Below the pieces are notes generated by a model that did no database searches, was not told the DNA's origin, and saw nothing but the letters and a program-made list of their open reading frames with translations. From Lentibacillus jeotgali (GTDB lineage Bacteria; Bacillota; Bacilli; Bacillales; Amphibacillaceae): a stretch of 64,000 nucleotides of DNA. The DNA lies in NCBI RefSeq assembly GCF_000224785.1, contig NZ_AGAV01000007.1, forward strand, positions 62,001 through 126,000. The letters are read 5' to 3'. The position numbers and the translations under genes are program-made. This document shows positions 52,419 to 61,341 of this stretch, piece by piece (positions within the stretch are counted from its first letter, which is position 1; every line of letters begins with the position of its first letter).

Positions 52419-53828
52419 ATGCAAGGGAACAAAGCGAAAAAAAGAACGTTTCAAATGCCGCATATTTATGTCATATTATTTGTATTGAGTGCGGTTGCCG
52501 CCATTTTGACGTACATTATTCCGGCCGGGGAGTATGAGCGTGTTCCTGGACCGGAAGGCAGGACAACCATTGATCCAAATTCGTTTTCGGCCGTGGAGCA
52601 GACACCTATTGGTATAGTTGACTTTCTGACGGTTATCCCTCGTGGACTCATTGATGCAGGAGAAGTGGTCTTCTTTACGTTTATCATTGGCGGCATGTTT
52701 ATGGTGCTGCGTCACACAGGCATCATCGAGATCGCTGTTGATAAGCTAACCCGTAAGTTTTCAAATAAAAGTATTATGCTTATTCCTGTTTTGACAGCAG
52801 TTTTTGCAGTTGTTGCCACGGTTATCGGAACTCCGGAATTATCACTGGTTTATATACCGGTGATTATGCCGCTTATGATCGCATTAGGGTATGATTCACT
52901 GGTCGCTGCAGCTATTGCACTTTGTGGCACGGTTATTGGATTTGCAGCGGGTGTGTTGAATCCAATTAATACAGGACTGGCACAAAAAATAGCCGGAATC
53001 CCGGTTTTTTCAGGAATCGGATTTCGTTTGACGATCTTTATTATTGCTATCGTGACGGCGGTATTGTATATTATGCGCTATGCCAAAAAGGTTCAGCAGG
53101 ATCCGATGAATAGTTTGGTATATGCGGATGACCAGGAAAAGCGAAACCTTTACCAGCATCAGGATCAAGTAGACGAAAAGCATATGAGCACCAGGCAACA
53201 ATATGCTGCCGTCACTGCCCTGATCTTCTTCGGGATATTAGTGTATGGGGTGATTGGGCAAGGCTGGTTCATGATTGAAATGGCAGGTTTGTTTATTATC
53301 ATGGGGACGGTTGTCGGGCTTATTGCCGGATTAACCTTAACGGAAGTTTGTGAAGGCTTTAACCAAGGTTTTCGTGACGTGTTAATGGGTGCTATGATTG
53401 TTGGTATTGCCCGGGCAGTTGCTGTAGTGATGGAAGATGGCCAAATTATGGATACGATTGTACATACGCTGGGGGCAGCTGTAAATGAATTGCCGCCAGT
53501 TCTGGGCGCTGTGGGGATGTATTTTGTACAGCTCATTATCAATTTCTTTATCCCATCCGGAAGCGGACAAGCCCTCGTAACGATGCCAATTATGGCGCCA
53601 TTATCTGATATTATCGGTGTAACAAGGCAGACAGCCATACTGGCATTTCAATTAGGGGATGGGTTTGCGCATATTCTCTATCCAACATCCGGTTACTTTA
53701 TGGCGGCTTTATCAATTGCGGGAGTTGCGTATCAGAAGTGGCTTCGGTTTTTCTTTCCATTATTTGTTATATTGGCATCCATATCCGTGATGTCACTTAT
53801 TATTGCACAGGTCATTCAATGGAGTTAA
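52419..53828 (+). CDS. YfcC family carrier (DcuC-like)
   Basis: A 469-residue membrane protein with about 12 helices of the YfcC/C4-dicarboxylate anaerobic carrier group. Family stretches: YIIPAGEYER, IGTPELSLVYIPVIMPLM, INFFIPSGSGQALVTMPIMAPLSD and FQLGDGFAHILYPTSGY. Homologues move amino acids or dicarboxylates. Its position inside the island, 48 bp after ridA, suggests transport of a pathway compound. Export of oxamate, the end product of the oxalurate branch, is one possibility. Confidence 0.85.
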   Translation: MQGNKAKKRTFQMPHIYVILFVLSAVAAILTYIIPAGEYERVPGPEGRTTIDPNSFSAVEQTPIGIVDFLTVIPRGLIDAGEVVFFTFIIGGMFMVLRHTGIIEIAVDKLTRKFSNKSIMLIPVLTAVFAVVATVIGTPELSLVYIPVIMPLMIALGYDSLVAAAIALCGTVIGFAAGVLNPINTGLAQKIAGIPVFSGIGFRLTIFIIAIVTAVLYIMRYAKKVQQDPMNSLVYADDQEKRNLYQHQDQVDEKHMSTRQQYAAVTALIFFGILVYGVIGQGWFMIEMAGLFIIMGTVVGLIAGLTLTEVCEGFNQGFRDVLMGAMIVGIARAVAVVMEDGQIMDTIVHTLGAAVNELPPVLGAVGMYFVQLIINFFIPSGSGQALVTMPIMAPLSDIIGVTRQTAILAFQLGDGFAHILYPTSGYFMAALSIAGVAYQKWLRFFFPLFVILASISVMSLIIAQVIQWS

Positions 53829-53910
53829 CGAGAAGGCAATTTGGCAAGGTGTGCGGTTCCTCGAGCTTGTTATACACACAACTGCTGGAATCATTCACAA
53901 TGGACTTAAA

Positions 53911-53951
53911 CAAACACCCTCATCCCAGTGTTACTGGGGTGAAGGTGTTTG
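53911..53951. terminator. Bidirectional terminator between yfcC-like gene and pucR
   Basis: CAAACACC..TCATCCCAGT and ACTGGGGTGAAGGTGTTTG form a long stem (53911-53929 with 53933-53951). It overlaps the end of pucR. Confidence 0.65.
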
Positions 53952-55592
53952 AGCCTCTTCTTCCAGAATAGACCCAATTGTCAGGGCGACGCGTACCCGC
54001 AAAGAATCTGCCGGATTGCGGAATGAACAATCCAACAATTCTTCCGCTTTACTTATCCGGTATTTAACGGTATTGCGGTGGATATATAACTTGCGGGCTG
54101 TATCTGATATTTCACATTGACAGTCTAAATAGATTTCAATTGTTTTGACTAGTTCCTGATCTTCTTTTGTTTTTGGATAAGCAAGTGATTTTAAGGCATT
54201 TTCGTAAAGTGCTTTGATATCTTTACGAGGAAGTGTGTTTAGTAATTCTTTGATTTCTCTCGTTTTATAAAAATTGATGAACCCTGTCATATTATCATCG
54301 TATCCATTGTCAATCGCTTCTGCGGCTTCCTGGTATGCGTTTGGAATTTCGGTAACAGACTCTACGGGGTTACTGATACCAAATGAAACGGAATATTCTC
54401 CTTGCACATGATTCTGAGCTTGTTTCGTAAATTCCGTAACCATCCTGATTTCTGCTTCGGTGTACTGGTTAAATTGCAAAATCATCACAAAAAATTTTTC
54501 CTTAGTGAACAGGGTGGCTTGCATATTGCCATTAATAATTTCATCTTCCAGTTGATCATAGATGCTGTTATGCAACTCGCCAATCTTTTTCTCGTAGAGC
54601 TGCAATGTTTCATAGTTGTCCCCTTCTGAATCGACGCTGCATAAGACACAAATGCTTTCCTTGTCCGGAAGCAGCCCATAAAATGCCGTCCGGCTCATGA
54701 TCTCTTCTTCAGCTTGTACTCGTTTTTCAATTAAATCCGCAAAAAAGTTGTTTTTTAAGAGTCTTGAATTTTCTTCAATCGCCTGTTCCTTAATTAGCGT
54801 AGAAGAGATAACGTTTCCTGCTTGTTCAACAGCCATTTGTGATGATGGATATGGCAATGTCTGAAAATTGATGATAACCAGCATGCTGGGCTGTTGTCGT
54901 TTCGTTTTGACAGGGAAAGTGGTGACGGTCTGCTGTTTTAAAGACGGTATGTTAAATGTTGTTCCATCCTGGTATGGTGCTGTTTCTTCTCTAATGGCAG
55001 CAACGATTTCTGTTTCAGCTAGTTTCATAGAATCCATACGAAAATCATGGCTTCGGGCAATCATTTCTCCCCGATGATTTAATAATAGGACAGGGCGGAC
55101 AAGAAAGTGGCCCAAGTGCTCCACTAATGAATTAAGATTGTAGCCTTTTACCATCATATCTGAGAATTCTTGTTGTACATGCAGTGCATAATATAATTGT
55201 TCTGCTTCATGATCATTAAGATAATTCAGGATGTGACGGGATAAGTCCCCAAGTGTGCGGTTCGTTGGCAAATCAATAATCGGAAATGCCAGATCGTCTG
55301 CAAGCAGCTTTGCTTCTTCCGGGATTTTATAGAAAAAACGATTGACTTTAATGATGATCCCTGAGCAGTTTAAATCATGCATCTCCCGAATCAGTTCACA
55401 GAATTGATTCGTATCATTGTAAAAACCATAACCGGTTGTCAGCAGCAGATGGTTTTTGTATAGAAATTGTATGACATCGGGCGTGTCGGAAATATTAACA
55501 GATTCAACGTTCCTTGTCAGGCCACGGTGTCCTGCTAATACAACGCACTCCTTCATGCCATCAAGTATGAATAGATCGTTAAGTGTTTTCAT
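53931..55592 (-). CDS. pucR: Purine catabolism regulator PucR
   Basis: A 553-residue regulator with an N-terminal PucR domain (about residues 5-125; LFILDGMKECVVLAGHRG), a middle sensor-like region and a C-terminal PucR helix-turn-helix (YIHRNTVKYRISKAEELLD). In B. subtilis PucR activates allantoin genes when ureides are present. Here it is the only regulator in the island and is read opposite to all structural genes. It shares a 268-bp upstream region with pucG that contains AATTTAAACAAT. No ribosome binding site is strong; ATG 55592 follows AGAGTGG. Confidence 0.93.
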   Translation of the reverse strand: MKTLNDLFILDGMKECVVLAGHRGLTRNVESVNISDTPDVIQFLYKNHLLLTTGYGFYNDTNQFCELIREMHDLNCSGIIIKVNRFFYKIPEEAKLLADDLAFPIIDLPTNRTLGDLSRHILNYLNDHEAEQLYYALHVQQEFSDMMVKGYNLNSLVEHLGHFLVRPVLLLNHRGEMIARSHDFRMDSMKLAETEIVAAIREETAPYQDGTTFNIPSLKQQTVTTFPVKTKRQQPSMLVIINFQTLPYPSSQMAVEQAGNVISSTLIKEQAIEENSRLLKNNFFADLIEKRVQAEEEIMSRTAFYGLLPDKESICVLCSVDSEGDNYETLQLYEKKIGELHNSIYDQLEDEIINGNMQATLFTKEKFFVMILQFNQYTEAEIRMVTEFTKQAQNHVQGEYSVSFGISNPVESVTEIPNAYQEAAEAIDNGYDDNMTGFINFYKTREIKELLNTLPRKDIKALYENALKSLAYPKTKEDQELVKTIEIYLDCQCEISDTARKLYIHRNTVKYRISKAEELLDCSFRNPADSLRVRVALTIGSILEEEAQTPSPQ

Positions 55593-55680
55593 GCAACACC
55601 ACTCTCTTATAAAGAATTAATAAGAAACCTTTCAAGTGTATTATACGTCAAAAATAGACAAAAATCAAAATGTTATTTAG

Positions 55681-55700
55681 CTAATTTAAACAATGACTTT
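55681..55700. promoter_or_regulatory. Candidate PucR site between pucR and pucG
   Basis: CTAATTTAAACAATGACTTT shares the 12-mer AATTTAAACAAT with 47091-47102. It lies between the divergent pucR and pucG genes, where an autoregulatory and activating site would be expected. The assignment to PucR is inferred; it does not match the published B. subtilis PucR box. Confidence 0.4.
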
Positions 55701-55860
55701 TGATGTTATTTTTTTTAAAATAAAATGGTTAAAATAATACTGAATTTGAGATAAAGTCTATACGCATCTTTCTGTTAGAGGCAGTAATGGCTATTGATCA
55801 TAGTTGTTCCAACTGTTCATAGATGGATGATTTGAATCGTTTCAAGGAGGTAATTGGCAT

Positions 55861-57078
55861 ATGTCTTATACTGATTTATCGACACCAATACGTACGATTA
55901 TGACACCGGGGCCGGTTGAGGCTGATCCAAGGGTGCTTCGAGCGCTGTCAACGCCGATCATTGGGCAATTTGACACGGAATTTTTAAGAATTATGAATGA
56001 AACAATGGCGTTATTGCGGTATAGTTTTCAAACGAATAACCGCTGGGCTTTTCCGGTGGACGGAACCTCCCGGGCTGGAATTGAAGCTGTTTTGTGCAGT
56101 ATCATTGAACCTGGGGATAAAATATTAATCCCGATTTTCGGTCGGTTCGGATACCTGCTTACAGAAATCGCCAGCCGCTGTGGTGCTGACATCTATACGA
56201 TGGGAAAAGAATGGGGCGAGGTATTCGATCCGGAAGAAGTAAAAGCCGAGATGAAGAAAGTGAATCCTAAGGTTGTAGCAATGGTACACGGGGAAACATC
56301 AACAGGCAAAATGCAGCCATTAAAAGAGATTGGCCAATTCTGCCGTGAACAGGATGCACTGTTTGTAGTGGATGCTGTGGCAACCCTTGGGGGCGTTGAA
56401 TTTAAAACCGATGAATGGTGCATTGACGCTGCGATTGCCGGCACGCAAAAATGTCTTGCTGTTCCATCAGGCATGGCACCACTCACATACAATGATCGTG
56501 TTGAGAAACTTATTATGGAACGAAAAGATATTGAGCGGGGCTTAGCTGATGATTCGGACAATGAACGAAGAATTCAAAGTAACTATTTTGATTTGAGTCA
56601 AATTCAGGATTATTGGTCACCGGATCGTCTAAATCATCATACAGAAGCTACTTCGATGCTCTATGCGCTGCGTGAAGGTTTACGGCTCATTCAAGAAGAA
56701 GGGATTGAACAGCGGTTAGAGCGCCATCAATTACATGGCGAGGCCCTGGTAGCAGGCCTTGAAGCTATGGGACTTGAGCTGTTTGGTGATGGTGAGAACA
56801 AAATGCCGGTTGTAACCGTGATTAAAGTTCCAGAAGGTATCGATGAGGCACAGGTTCGCCAAACATTGATCAATGAATTTGGCATTGAAATAGCCGGTGC
56901 GTTTGGGCCGCTGAAAGGCAATGTGTGGCGTATCGGTTCGATGGGATACAGCTGCCGCAAAAATAATATTTTACAGGTGCTGGGGGCACTGGAAGCCACA
57001 TTACTTTATCATGGTGCTGATATAAACTGTGGAGCTGCAGTACAGGCAGCCTTAGCATTTTACGCTGAAAACAAGTAA
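55861..57078 (+). CDS. pucG: Ureidoglycine-glyoxylate aminotransferase
   Basis: A 405-residue PLP enzyme of the alanine-glyoxylate aminotransferase fold. The Schiff-base Lys197 is in A-G-T-Q-K-C-L-A and Asp171 in VVDAVATLGG contacts the PLP ring. TPGPVEADPRVLRAL at the start is typical. In B. subtilis the enzyme transfers the amino group of (S)-ureidoglycine to glyoxylate, giving oxalurate and glycine. It therefore competes with AllE for ureidoglycine, and both routes arrive at oxalurate. AAGGAGG precedes ATG 55861. Confidence 0.94.
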   Translation: MSYTDLSTPIRTIMTPGPVEADPRVLRALSTPIIGQFDTEFLRIMNETMALLRYSFQTNNRWAFPVDGTSRAGIEAVLCSIIEPGDKILIPIFGRFGYLLTEIASRCGADIYTMGKEWGEVFDPEEVKAEMKKVNPKVVAMVHGETSTGKMQPLKEIGQFCREQDALFVVDAVATLGGVEFKTDEWCIDAAIAGTQKCLAVPSGMAPLTYNDRVEKLIMERKDIERGLADDSDNERRIQSNYFDLSQIQDYWSPDRLNHHTEATSMLYALREGLRLIQEEGIEQRLERHQLHGEALVAGLEAMGLELFGDGENKMPVVTVIKVPEGIDEAQVRQTLINEFGIEIAGAFGPLKGNVWRIGSMGYSCRKNNILQVLGALEATLLYHGADINCGAAVQAALAFYAENK

Positions 57079-57127
57079 ACTGCAGTATTTGAATCCAAGC
57101 GAAGACGAATTTATGTTGCGATGACAA

Positions 57128-57163
57128 TGAAAGCACCACTGCATATGTAAGTGGTGCTTTCAT
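57128..57163 (+). terminator. Terminator after pucG
   Basis: TGAAAGCACCACT (57128-57140) pairs perfectly with AGTGGTGCTTTCA (57150-57162). Confidence 0.7.
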
Positions 57164-57211
57164 TCGGATTCCATGTCAGCAGAAATTATTTGCTGGCCAG
57201 GAGTGAGCTAA

Positions 57212-58156
57212 TTGGGGTATACACCTAACCAAAATTTTCATACAAGACAGGTCAATGCCGCTTCTGTGAGTGATTGTGTTGATCAAATTCTGCAGCGGCA
57301 GCGGAGCGGAATGGTTCATAGTGTTTTTGATTCGAGCTTTAATTTAGTGTTTGGTAAACGTCTGATTCATATTGGTGTCTACACGAATGGGGTGGCGCCG
57401 TTTGGAATTGGATTGGATCGCCAGGCGTCCCGGCACCTGAGGCGCTCGATTCAACAAGCGGAGAGGGTTGTCTGGAATACTGAGGCACAAGCTTTTATGT
57501 TTGCCAGTGGTGCATCCTTAACGTTGGGGCATGCAACCAGGACAAACCATTTACTGCAGCCAAAGCCTTTTGATGAACAGGTTTTGACGGACAATTTGCG
57601 TTTTGCAGTGGGCAAAATGCTGGAAGAGAACTGGCAAACCGGGTTGACACAGACAGAAGAAGAGCATCAGTTGTTCATGCGTTATATCCAGACCTCACTT
57701 TCTTCCAGACAGCTTTCGTTTATTGGCAAACTAAATGATCTGAGAAGGTTAGCGAACGGGTCAAAAACAATCGTGCCTGATGATGTTCTGGATTATTGGA
57801 TTGGCCGTGGACTTGGATTAACACCAAGTGGTGACGATATTGTGACGGGCATGTGCGCCATGTTATCCGTTTTAGGTCTGTCCTCAACACTTCAGGAACG
57901 ATTACATGACTATGTGTTTCAAAAGGGAATGGAGCGGACAACCCCTGTAGGATATGAATATTTATGGTATGCCGCGCTTCAGCAATACCACACCCATGTG
58001 CTAGATATGTGCAATGCTATGCTGGAATCTGATGATGAGCGCTTAGTGGCTGCATTACAGACGATGAAAACGATTGGTCACACATCCGGTGCAGATACGG
58101 TGTCAGGTATTTTACTGGGGATAAAGAGCCGGCAACTGATGGAGAGTTATGATTGA
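57212..58156 (+). CDS. YlbF-like DUF2877 protein, oxamate carbamoyltransferase subunit (AllH)
   Basis: A 314-residue DUF2877 protein with the family motifs GRGLGLTPSGDDIVTGM and T-I-G-H-T-S-G-A-D-T-V-S-G. Its E. coli relative YlbF is the third subunit of oxamate carbamoyltransferase together with FdrA and YlbE. Here it is separated from those genes and lies between pucG and an NCS2 permease. The start is TTG 57212 after CCAGGAGTG. The protein is probably needed for the FdrA/YlbE pair encoded at 38-41 kb. Confidence 0.88.
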   Translation: MGYTPNQNFHTRQVNAASVSDCVDQILQRQRSGMVHSVFDSSFNLVFGKRLIHIGVYTNGVAPFGIGLDRQASRHLRRSIQQAERVVWNTEAQAFMFASGASLTLGHATRTNHLLQPKPFDEQVLTDNLRFAVGKMLEENWQTGLTQTEEEHQLFMRYIQTSLSSRQLSFIGKLNDLRRLANGSKTIVPDDVLDYWIGRGLGLTPSGDDIVTGMCAMLSVLGLSSTLQERLHDYVFQKGMERTTPVGYEYLWYAALQQYHTHVLDMCNAMLESDDERLVAALQTMKTIGHTSGADTVSGILLGIKSRQLMESYD

Positions 58157-58189
58157 ACAGTTTTATAGATGGAGAAGGAGAAGAGTAAA

Positions 58190-59521
58190 ATGAACGAATT
58201 CTGGAAGTCAAGCAGTTGGTTATCCGGCTTGCAATGGCTTTTTTTCATTTTCACGAACACAGTTGTTATTCCGATCACAGTCGGAGCGGCATTTGGATTG
58301 TCGCAGGGGAGTATAGCAAGCATCCTGCAGCTGTCATTTATTGTGACGGGGATTGCATGTATGGTGCAGGCACTTATTGGACATCAGCGAGCGATTATGG
58401 AAGGCCAATCCGGTTTGTGGTGGGGCGTCATATTGACACTTTCCAGCATTGCCGTCGCCCAGGATATGCCTTTAGCGGTACTGGGTGGCAGCCTTGCCAT
58501 TGGGGTCATACTGTCCGGCTTATTGACCATTACCATTGGATTAACTGGTTTGGGGCCGATTCTTGCCAAGCTGTTTAATCCGGCTGTGATGGGCGTATTT
58601 ATGTTTTTATTTGGTGTTAAACTGATCGGCATATTTTTAAAGGGAATGCTTGGGATACCTTTTGGAAATGATGCGGATTCCGCAACGATTGATTTATCCG
58701 TATCGCTGTTGTCGATTATTATAGCAATTATTGTCATTGTCATCAGCATTAAAGCTCCACCCAATATTCGCCGTTATGCACTATTGATTGGTATTGTGAT
58801 TGGCTGGATTGCCTATAATTTAACGTTTGGAGGACAAGCAACCGTTGAACAGACAGCGTCGTCCGGATTCGCATTCTTCCCGCTGGGTGAACCAGTATGG
58901 AATACCGGGGTTATCATAACGGCAATACTTGCTGGTCTGCTTAATACAGCGAATACATTTGGAGCATTAAAAGGAACAGATAATATGTATCAAAAGGAAA
59001 CGACAAATGGTCAGTATCGTGCATCGTTTACGATCACGGGAATCTTTACAAGCCTTGCCGGTGTGCTTGGTCTTGTTCCATATGCGCCATATGTCTCTTC
59101 CATTGGCTTTTTGAATCAGACAGGCATTATTAAACGTGTTCCATTCATTATAGGTGGATTGATGTTTTTTGTAATGGGTATAATTCCGCCAATTGGACAC
59201 TTTTTCTCCTTATTGCCATTAAGTATCGGCAGTGCTGTTTTATTCGTATCTTATTTGCAATTACTTAACTCATCCTGGAACTTTTTTCAGGAAGTGGAAT
59301 TTACTTCCCTTAATGTATATCGGTCGGCAATTCCGTTGTTTGTCGGCATTATTATCATGACACTGCCGCCATCTTATTTTGAAACAATTCCCGGTACTGT
59401 CCGCCCGCTTCTCAGCAGCGGATTGTTAGTAGGCATTATACTTGCCCTCCTGCTGGAAAACATATTTAAGTGGGACCGGGACAGTAGACAGATCAGCGAT
59501 TCTGAAGACATACAACATTAG
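58190..59521 (+). CDS. NCS2 family purine/uracil permease (YbbY-like)
   Basis: A 443-residue membrane protein with about 12-14 helices of the nucleobase:cation symporter-2 family, related to YbbY of the E. coli allantoin cluster. The QSGLWWGVILTLSSIA and NTANTFGALKGTDNMY stretches correspond to the conserved central regions. The substrate is probably a purine or its breakdown product. The start at ATG 58190 follows GGAGAAGGAGAAG. It lies 33 bp after the DUF2877 gene, in the same operon. Confidence 0.85.
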   Translation: MNEFWKSSSWLSGLQWLFFIFTNTVVIPITVGAAFGLSQGSIASILQLSFIVTGIACMVQALIGHQRAIMEGQSGLWWGVILTLSSIAVAQDMPLAVLGGSLAIGVILSGLLTITIGLTGLGPILAKLFNPAVMGVFMFLFGVKLIGIFLKGMLGIPFGNDADSATIDLSVSLLSIIIAIIVIVISIKAPPNIRRYALLIGIVIGWIAYNLTFGGQATVEQTASSGFAFFPLGEPVWNTGVIITAILAGLLNTANTFGALKGTDNMYQKETTNGQYRASFTITGIFTSLAGVLGLVPYAPYVSSIGFLNQTGIIKRVPFIIGGLMFFVMGIIPPIGHFFSLLPLSIGSAVLFVSYLQLLNSSWNFFQEVEFTSLNVYRSAIPLFVGIIIMTLPPSYFETIPGTVRPLLSSGLLVGIILALLLENIFKWDRDSRQISDSEDIQH

Positions 59522-59629
59522 ATTTAACCTACTCCACAGGTTTATTTGTTGGAAATCATCCCATTTCTGTTTGAAATTGTTATGCCTGCTTTCAAACGCT
59601 TTATATCAATCATAGTTATCGCACTGAGC

Positions 59630-59662
59630 GACGCATTCCTAACATATGGAATGCGTCTTTTA
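59630..59662 (+). terminator. Terminator at the end of the allantoin island
   Basis: GACGCATTCC (59630-59639) pairs with GGAATGCGTC (59648-59657), followed by TTTTAA. Otherwise the 338-bp gap before czrA holds only the czrA promoter. Confidence 0.75.
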
Positions 59663-59742
59663 ATCAGTTTTACGGATACAAGACGGGAGGATTAACCGTT
59701 TCTAAACCTATCGTAACATTGTATATGTTTCACCTTGTGAAT

Positions 59743-59798
59743 TTGACAAATCAGATAATCATTTTTATAATATGAACATATGCTAATATAAGCACATA
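59743..59798 (+). promoter_or_regulatory. Consensus promoter and CzrA-like operator of czrA
   Basis: TTGACA (59743-59748) and TATAAT (59766-59771) with a 17-bp spacer are a perfect sigma-A promoter. TGAACATATGCTAATATAAG (59774-59793), overlapping the start region, resembles an imperfect ArsR/CzrA operator, so the promoter should be strong but repressed without zinc. Confidence 0.75.
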
Positions 59799-59859
59799 AC
59801 AGATGTGTGTTACAAATTGAAGAACACGGGAATTTAATATTAAAGGTGAGGGAATTCTA

Positions 59860-60180
59860 ATGGATGAAAACCAGGGAACCAATTCATATGAAGACCTGGA
59901 TGAAGAAACATTGTTTGTTGTATCACAGACATTTAAAGCACTGGGAGATCCAACAAGAATCCGAATTCTCCATCTGCTTTTCCAGCATGAATATTCGGTT
60001 AATCAGATTGCCGAGAATCTGCATCTCAGACAATCAACCGTATCACATCAATTACGGTTTCTGAAAAATTTGCGGCTCGTTAAAAACCGCAGGGAAGGAA
60101 CAACATTGTATTACTCACATGACGATGAACATGTGATGAACTTGTTGAAACAAACAATCGATCACGCTCATCACAGTTAG
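59860..60180 (+). CDS. czrA: Zinc-responsive ArsR/SmtB-family repressor CzrA
   Basis: A 106-residue winged-helix repressor. The alpha-5 metal site of CzrA is complete: Asp89, His91, His102 and His105, with the same spacing as in Staphylococcus aureus CzrA. The recognition helix is [15 protein letters not shown]. Zinc or cobalt binding releases it from the czrA-czcD promoter. It is followed by czcD after 176 bp filled with repeat array F. Confidence 0.94.
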   Translation: MDENQGTNSYEDLDEETLFVVSQTFKALGDPTRIRILHLLFQHEYSVNQIAENLHLRQSTVSHQLRFLKNLRLVKNRREGTTLYYSHDDEHVMNLLKQTIDHAHHS

Positions 60181-60229
60181 CAATTTTATTTAGCAGGGAT
60201 ATCTAGGGGTGTTGTGCCGGTTAACGTGC

Positions 60230-60330
60230 GGGTCGCGCGAAAATCATTTGTCGTTGCGCGAAATCGAGGCCCTGTTGCGCGAATTTAGGTCCGTGCCGCG
60301 CGAAACCGGAGTACCGTCGCGCGATTTCTG
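60230..60330. repeat. 21-bp phased array F (TTGCGCGAAAT type)
   Basis: Five units have cores GCGCG at 60235, 60256, 60277, 60298 and 60319, exactly 21 bp apart; the rest of each unit is variable. It resembles array A in its core. It lies inside the czrA-czcD unit and ends about 25 bp before the czcD start codon, so it is probably transcribed. Confidence 0.88.
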
Positions 60331-60356
60331 GACCAGTTCGATGGGGAGGTATTCAC

Positions 60357-61277
60357 ATGGGACACGATCACAGTCATGATCATACACACGGTGCCAACAA
60401 AAAGGCGTTAATGATCAGTTTTATCATTATTACAATATACATGGTTATTGAAGCAGTCGGCGGCTTCTTGACCAATAGCCTAGCTTTACTGTCAGATGCG
60501 GGGCATATGTTAAGCGATTCAATATCACTTGGTGTTGGCTTTTTGGCTTTCATATTTAGTGAAAAAGTGGCCAATTATCGAAATACGTATGGCTATAAAC
60601 GATTTGAAATATTGGCGGCTGTATTTAATGGGGTCACGCTCATTTTAATCTCACTATACATTTTCTATGAAGCTTATCAGCGTTTTGCGGCGCCGCCTGA
60701 AGTTGCATCGACCGGCATGTTAACGATCGCCATCATTGGTTTAATTGTGAATATCGCCGTTACATGGATTTTAATGCGTGGTGATACAGAGGAAAATCTG
60801 AATCTGAGAGCAGCTTTTCTACATGTATTAGGTGACTTGCTGGGTTCTATTGGTGCCATTACAGCAGCCTTGCTCATTATGTTTTTCGATTGGGGCTGGG
60901 CTGATCCGCTGGCAAGTGTCATTGTTGCGATACTTGTATTGGTCAGCGGCTGGCGCGTCACCAAAGACGCCGTTCACGTACTGATGGAAGGTACTCCTAA
61001 AAATGTCGACATGGATGAGATTATCCATACAATCGAGAATATCCCGGAGATAATCAATTTACACGATCTGCATGTATGGAGTATTACAAGCGGACAAAAT
61101 GCGCTTTCCTGCCATGCGGTAGTTGACGGGGGGTTATCGATACATGAAAGCCAACAACTGCTGCGGACGATTGAGCAGGAGTTGGAGCAAAAAGGTATCG
61201 GCCATGTCACCGTTCAGATGGAAAGTGAAGAACACCCGCATGAAGACTCATTGCTGTGTAACCATGAATCTGAATGA
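60357..61277 (+). CDS. czcD: Cation diffusion facilitator CzcD
   Basis: A 306-residue zinc exporter with six membrane helices and a cytoplasmic C-terminal domain. The His-rich start (MGHDHSHDHTHG), the helix 2 and 5 metal sites (LLSDAGHMLSD and LHVLGDLLGS) and the C-terminal LHDLHVWSITSG are all typical. It exchanges Zn, Co or Cd for protons or potassium. The gene pairs with czrA. ATG 60357 follows GGGGAGG. Confidence 0.95.
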   Translation: MGHDHSHDHTHGANKKALMISFIIITIYMVIEAVGGFLTNSLALLSDAGHMLSDSISLGVGFLAFIFSEKVANYRNTYGYKRFEILAAVFNGVTLILISLYIFYEAYQRFAAPPEVASTGMLTIAIIGLIVNIAVTWILMRGDTEENLNLRAAFLHVLGDLLGSIGAITAALLIMFFDWGWADPLASVIVAILVLVSGWRVTKDAVHVLMEGTPKNVDMDEIIHTIENIPEIINLHDLHVWSITSGQNALSCHAVVDGGLSIHESQQLLRTIEQELEQKGIGHVTVQMESEEHPHEDSLLCNHESE

Positions 61278-61283
61278 CAAGGC

Positions 61284-61329
61284 AATACAAAAACGTGCAT
61301 TGATATCAGTCGATGCACGTTTTTGTATT
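61284..61329. terminator. Bidirectional terminator between czcD and the DUF421 gene
   Basis: A 17-bp perfect stem (AATACAAAAACGTGCAT 61284-61300 with 61313-61329) carries A/T runs in both arms. It serves both convergent genes. Confidence 0.85.
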
Positions 61330-61341
61330 TGATCTGAAGTA

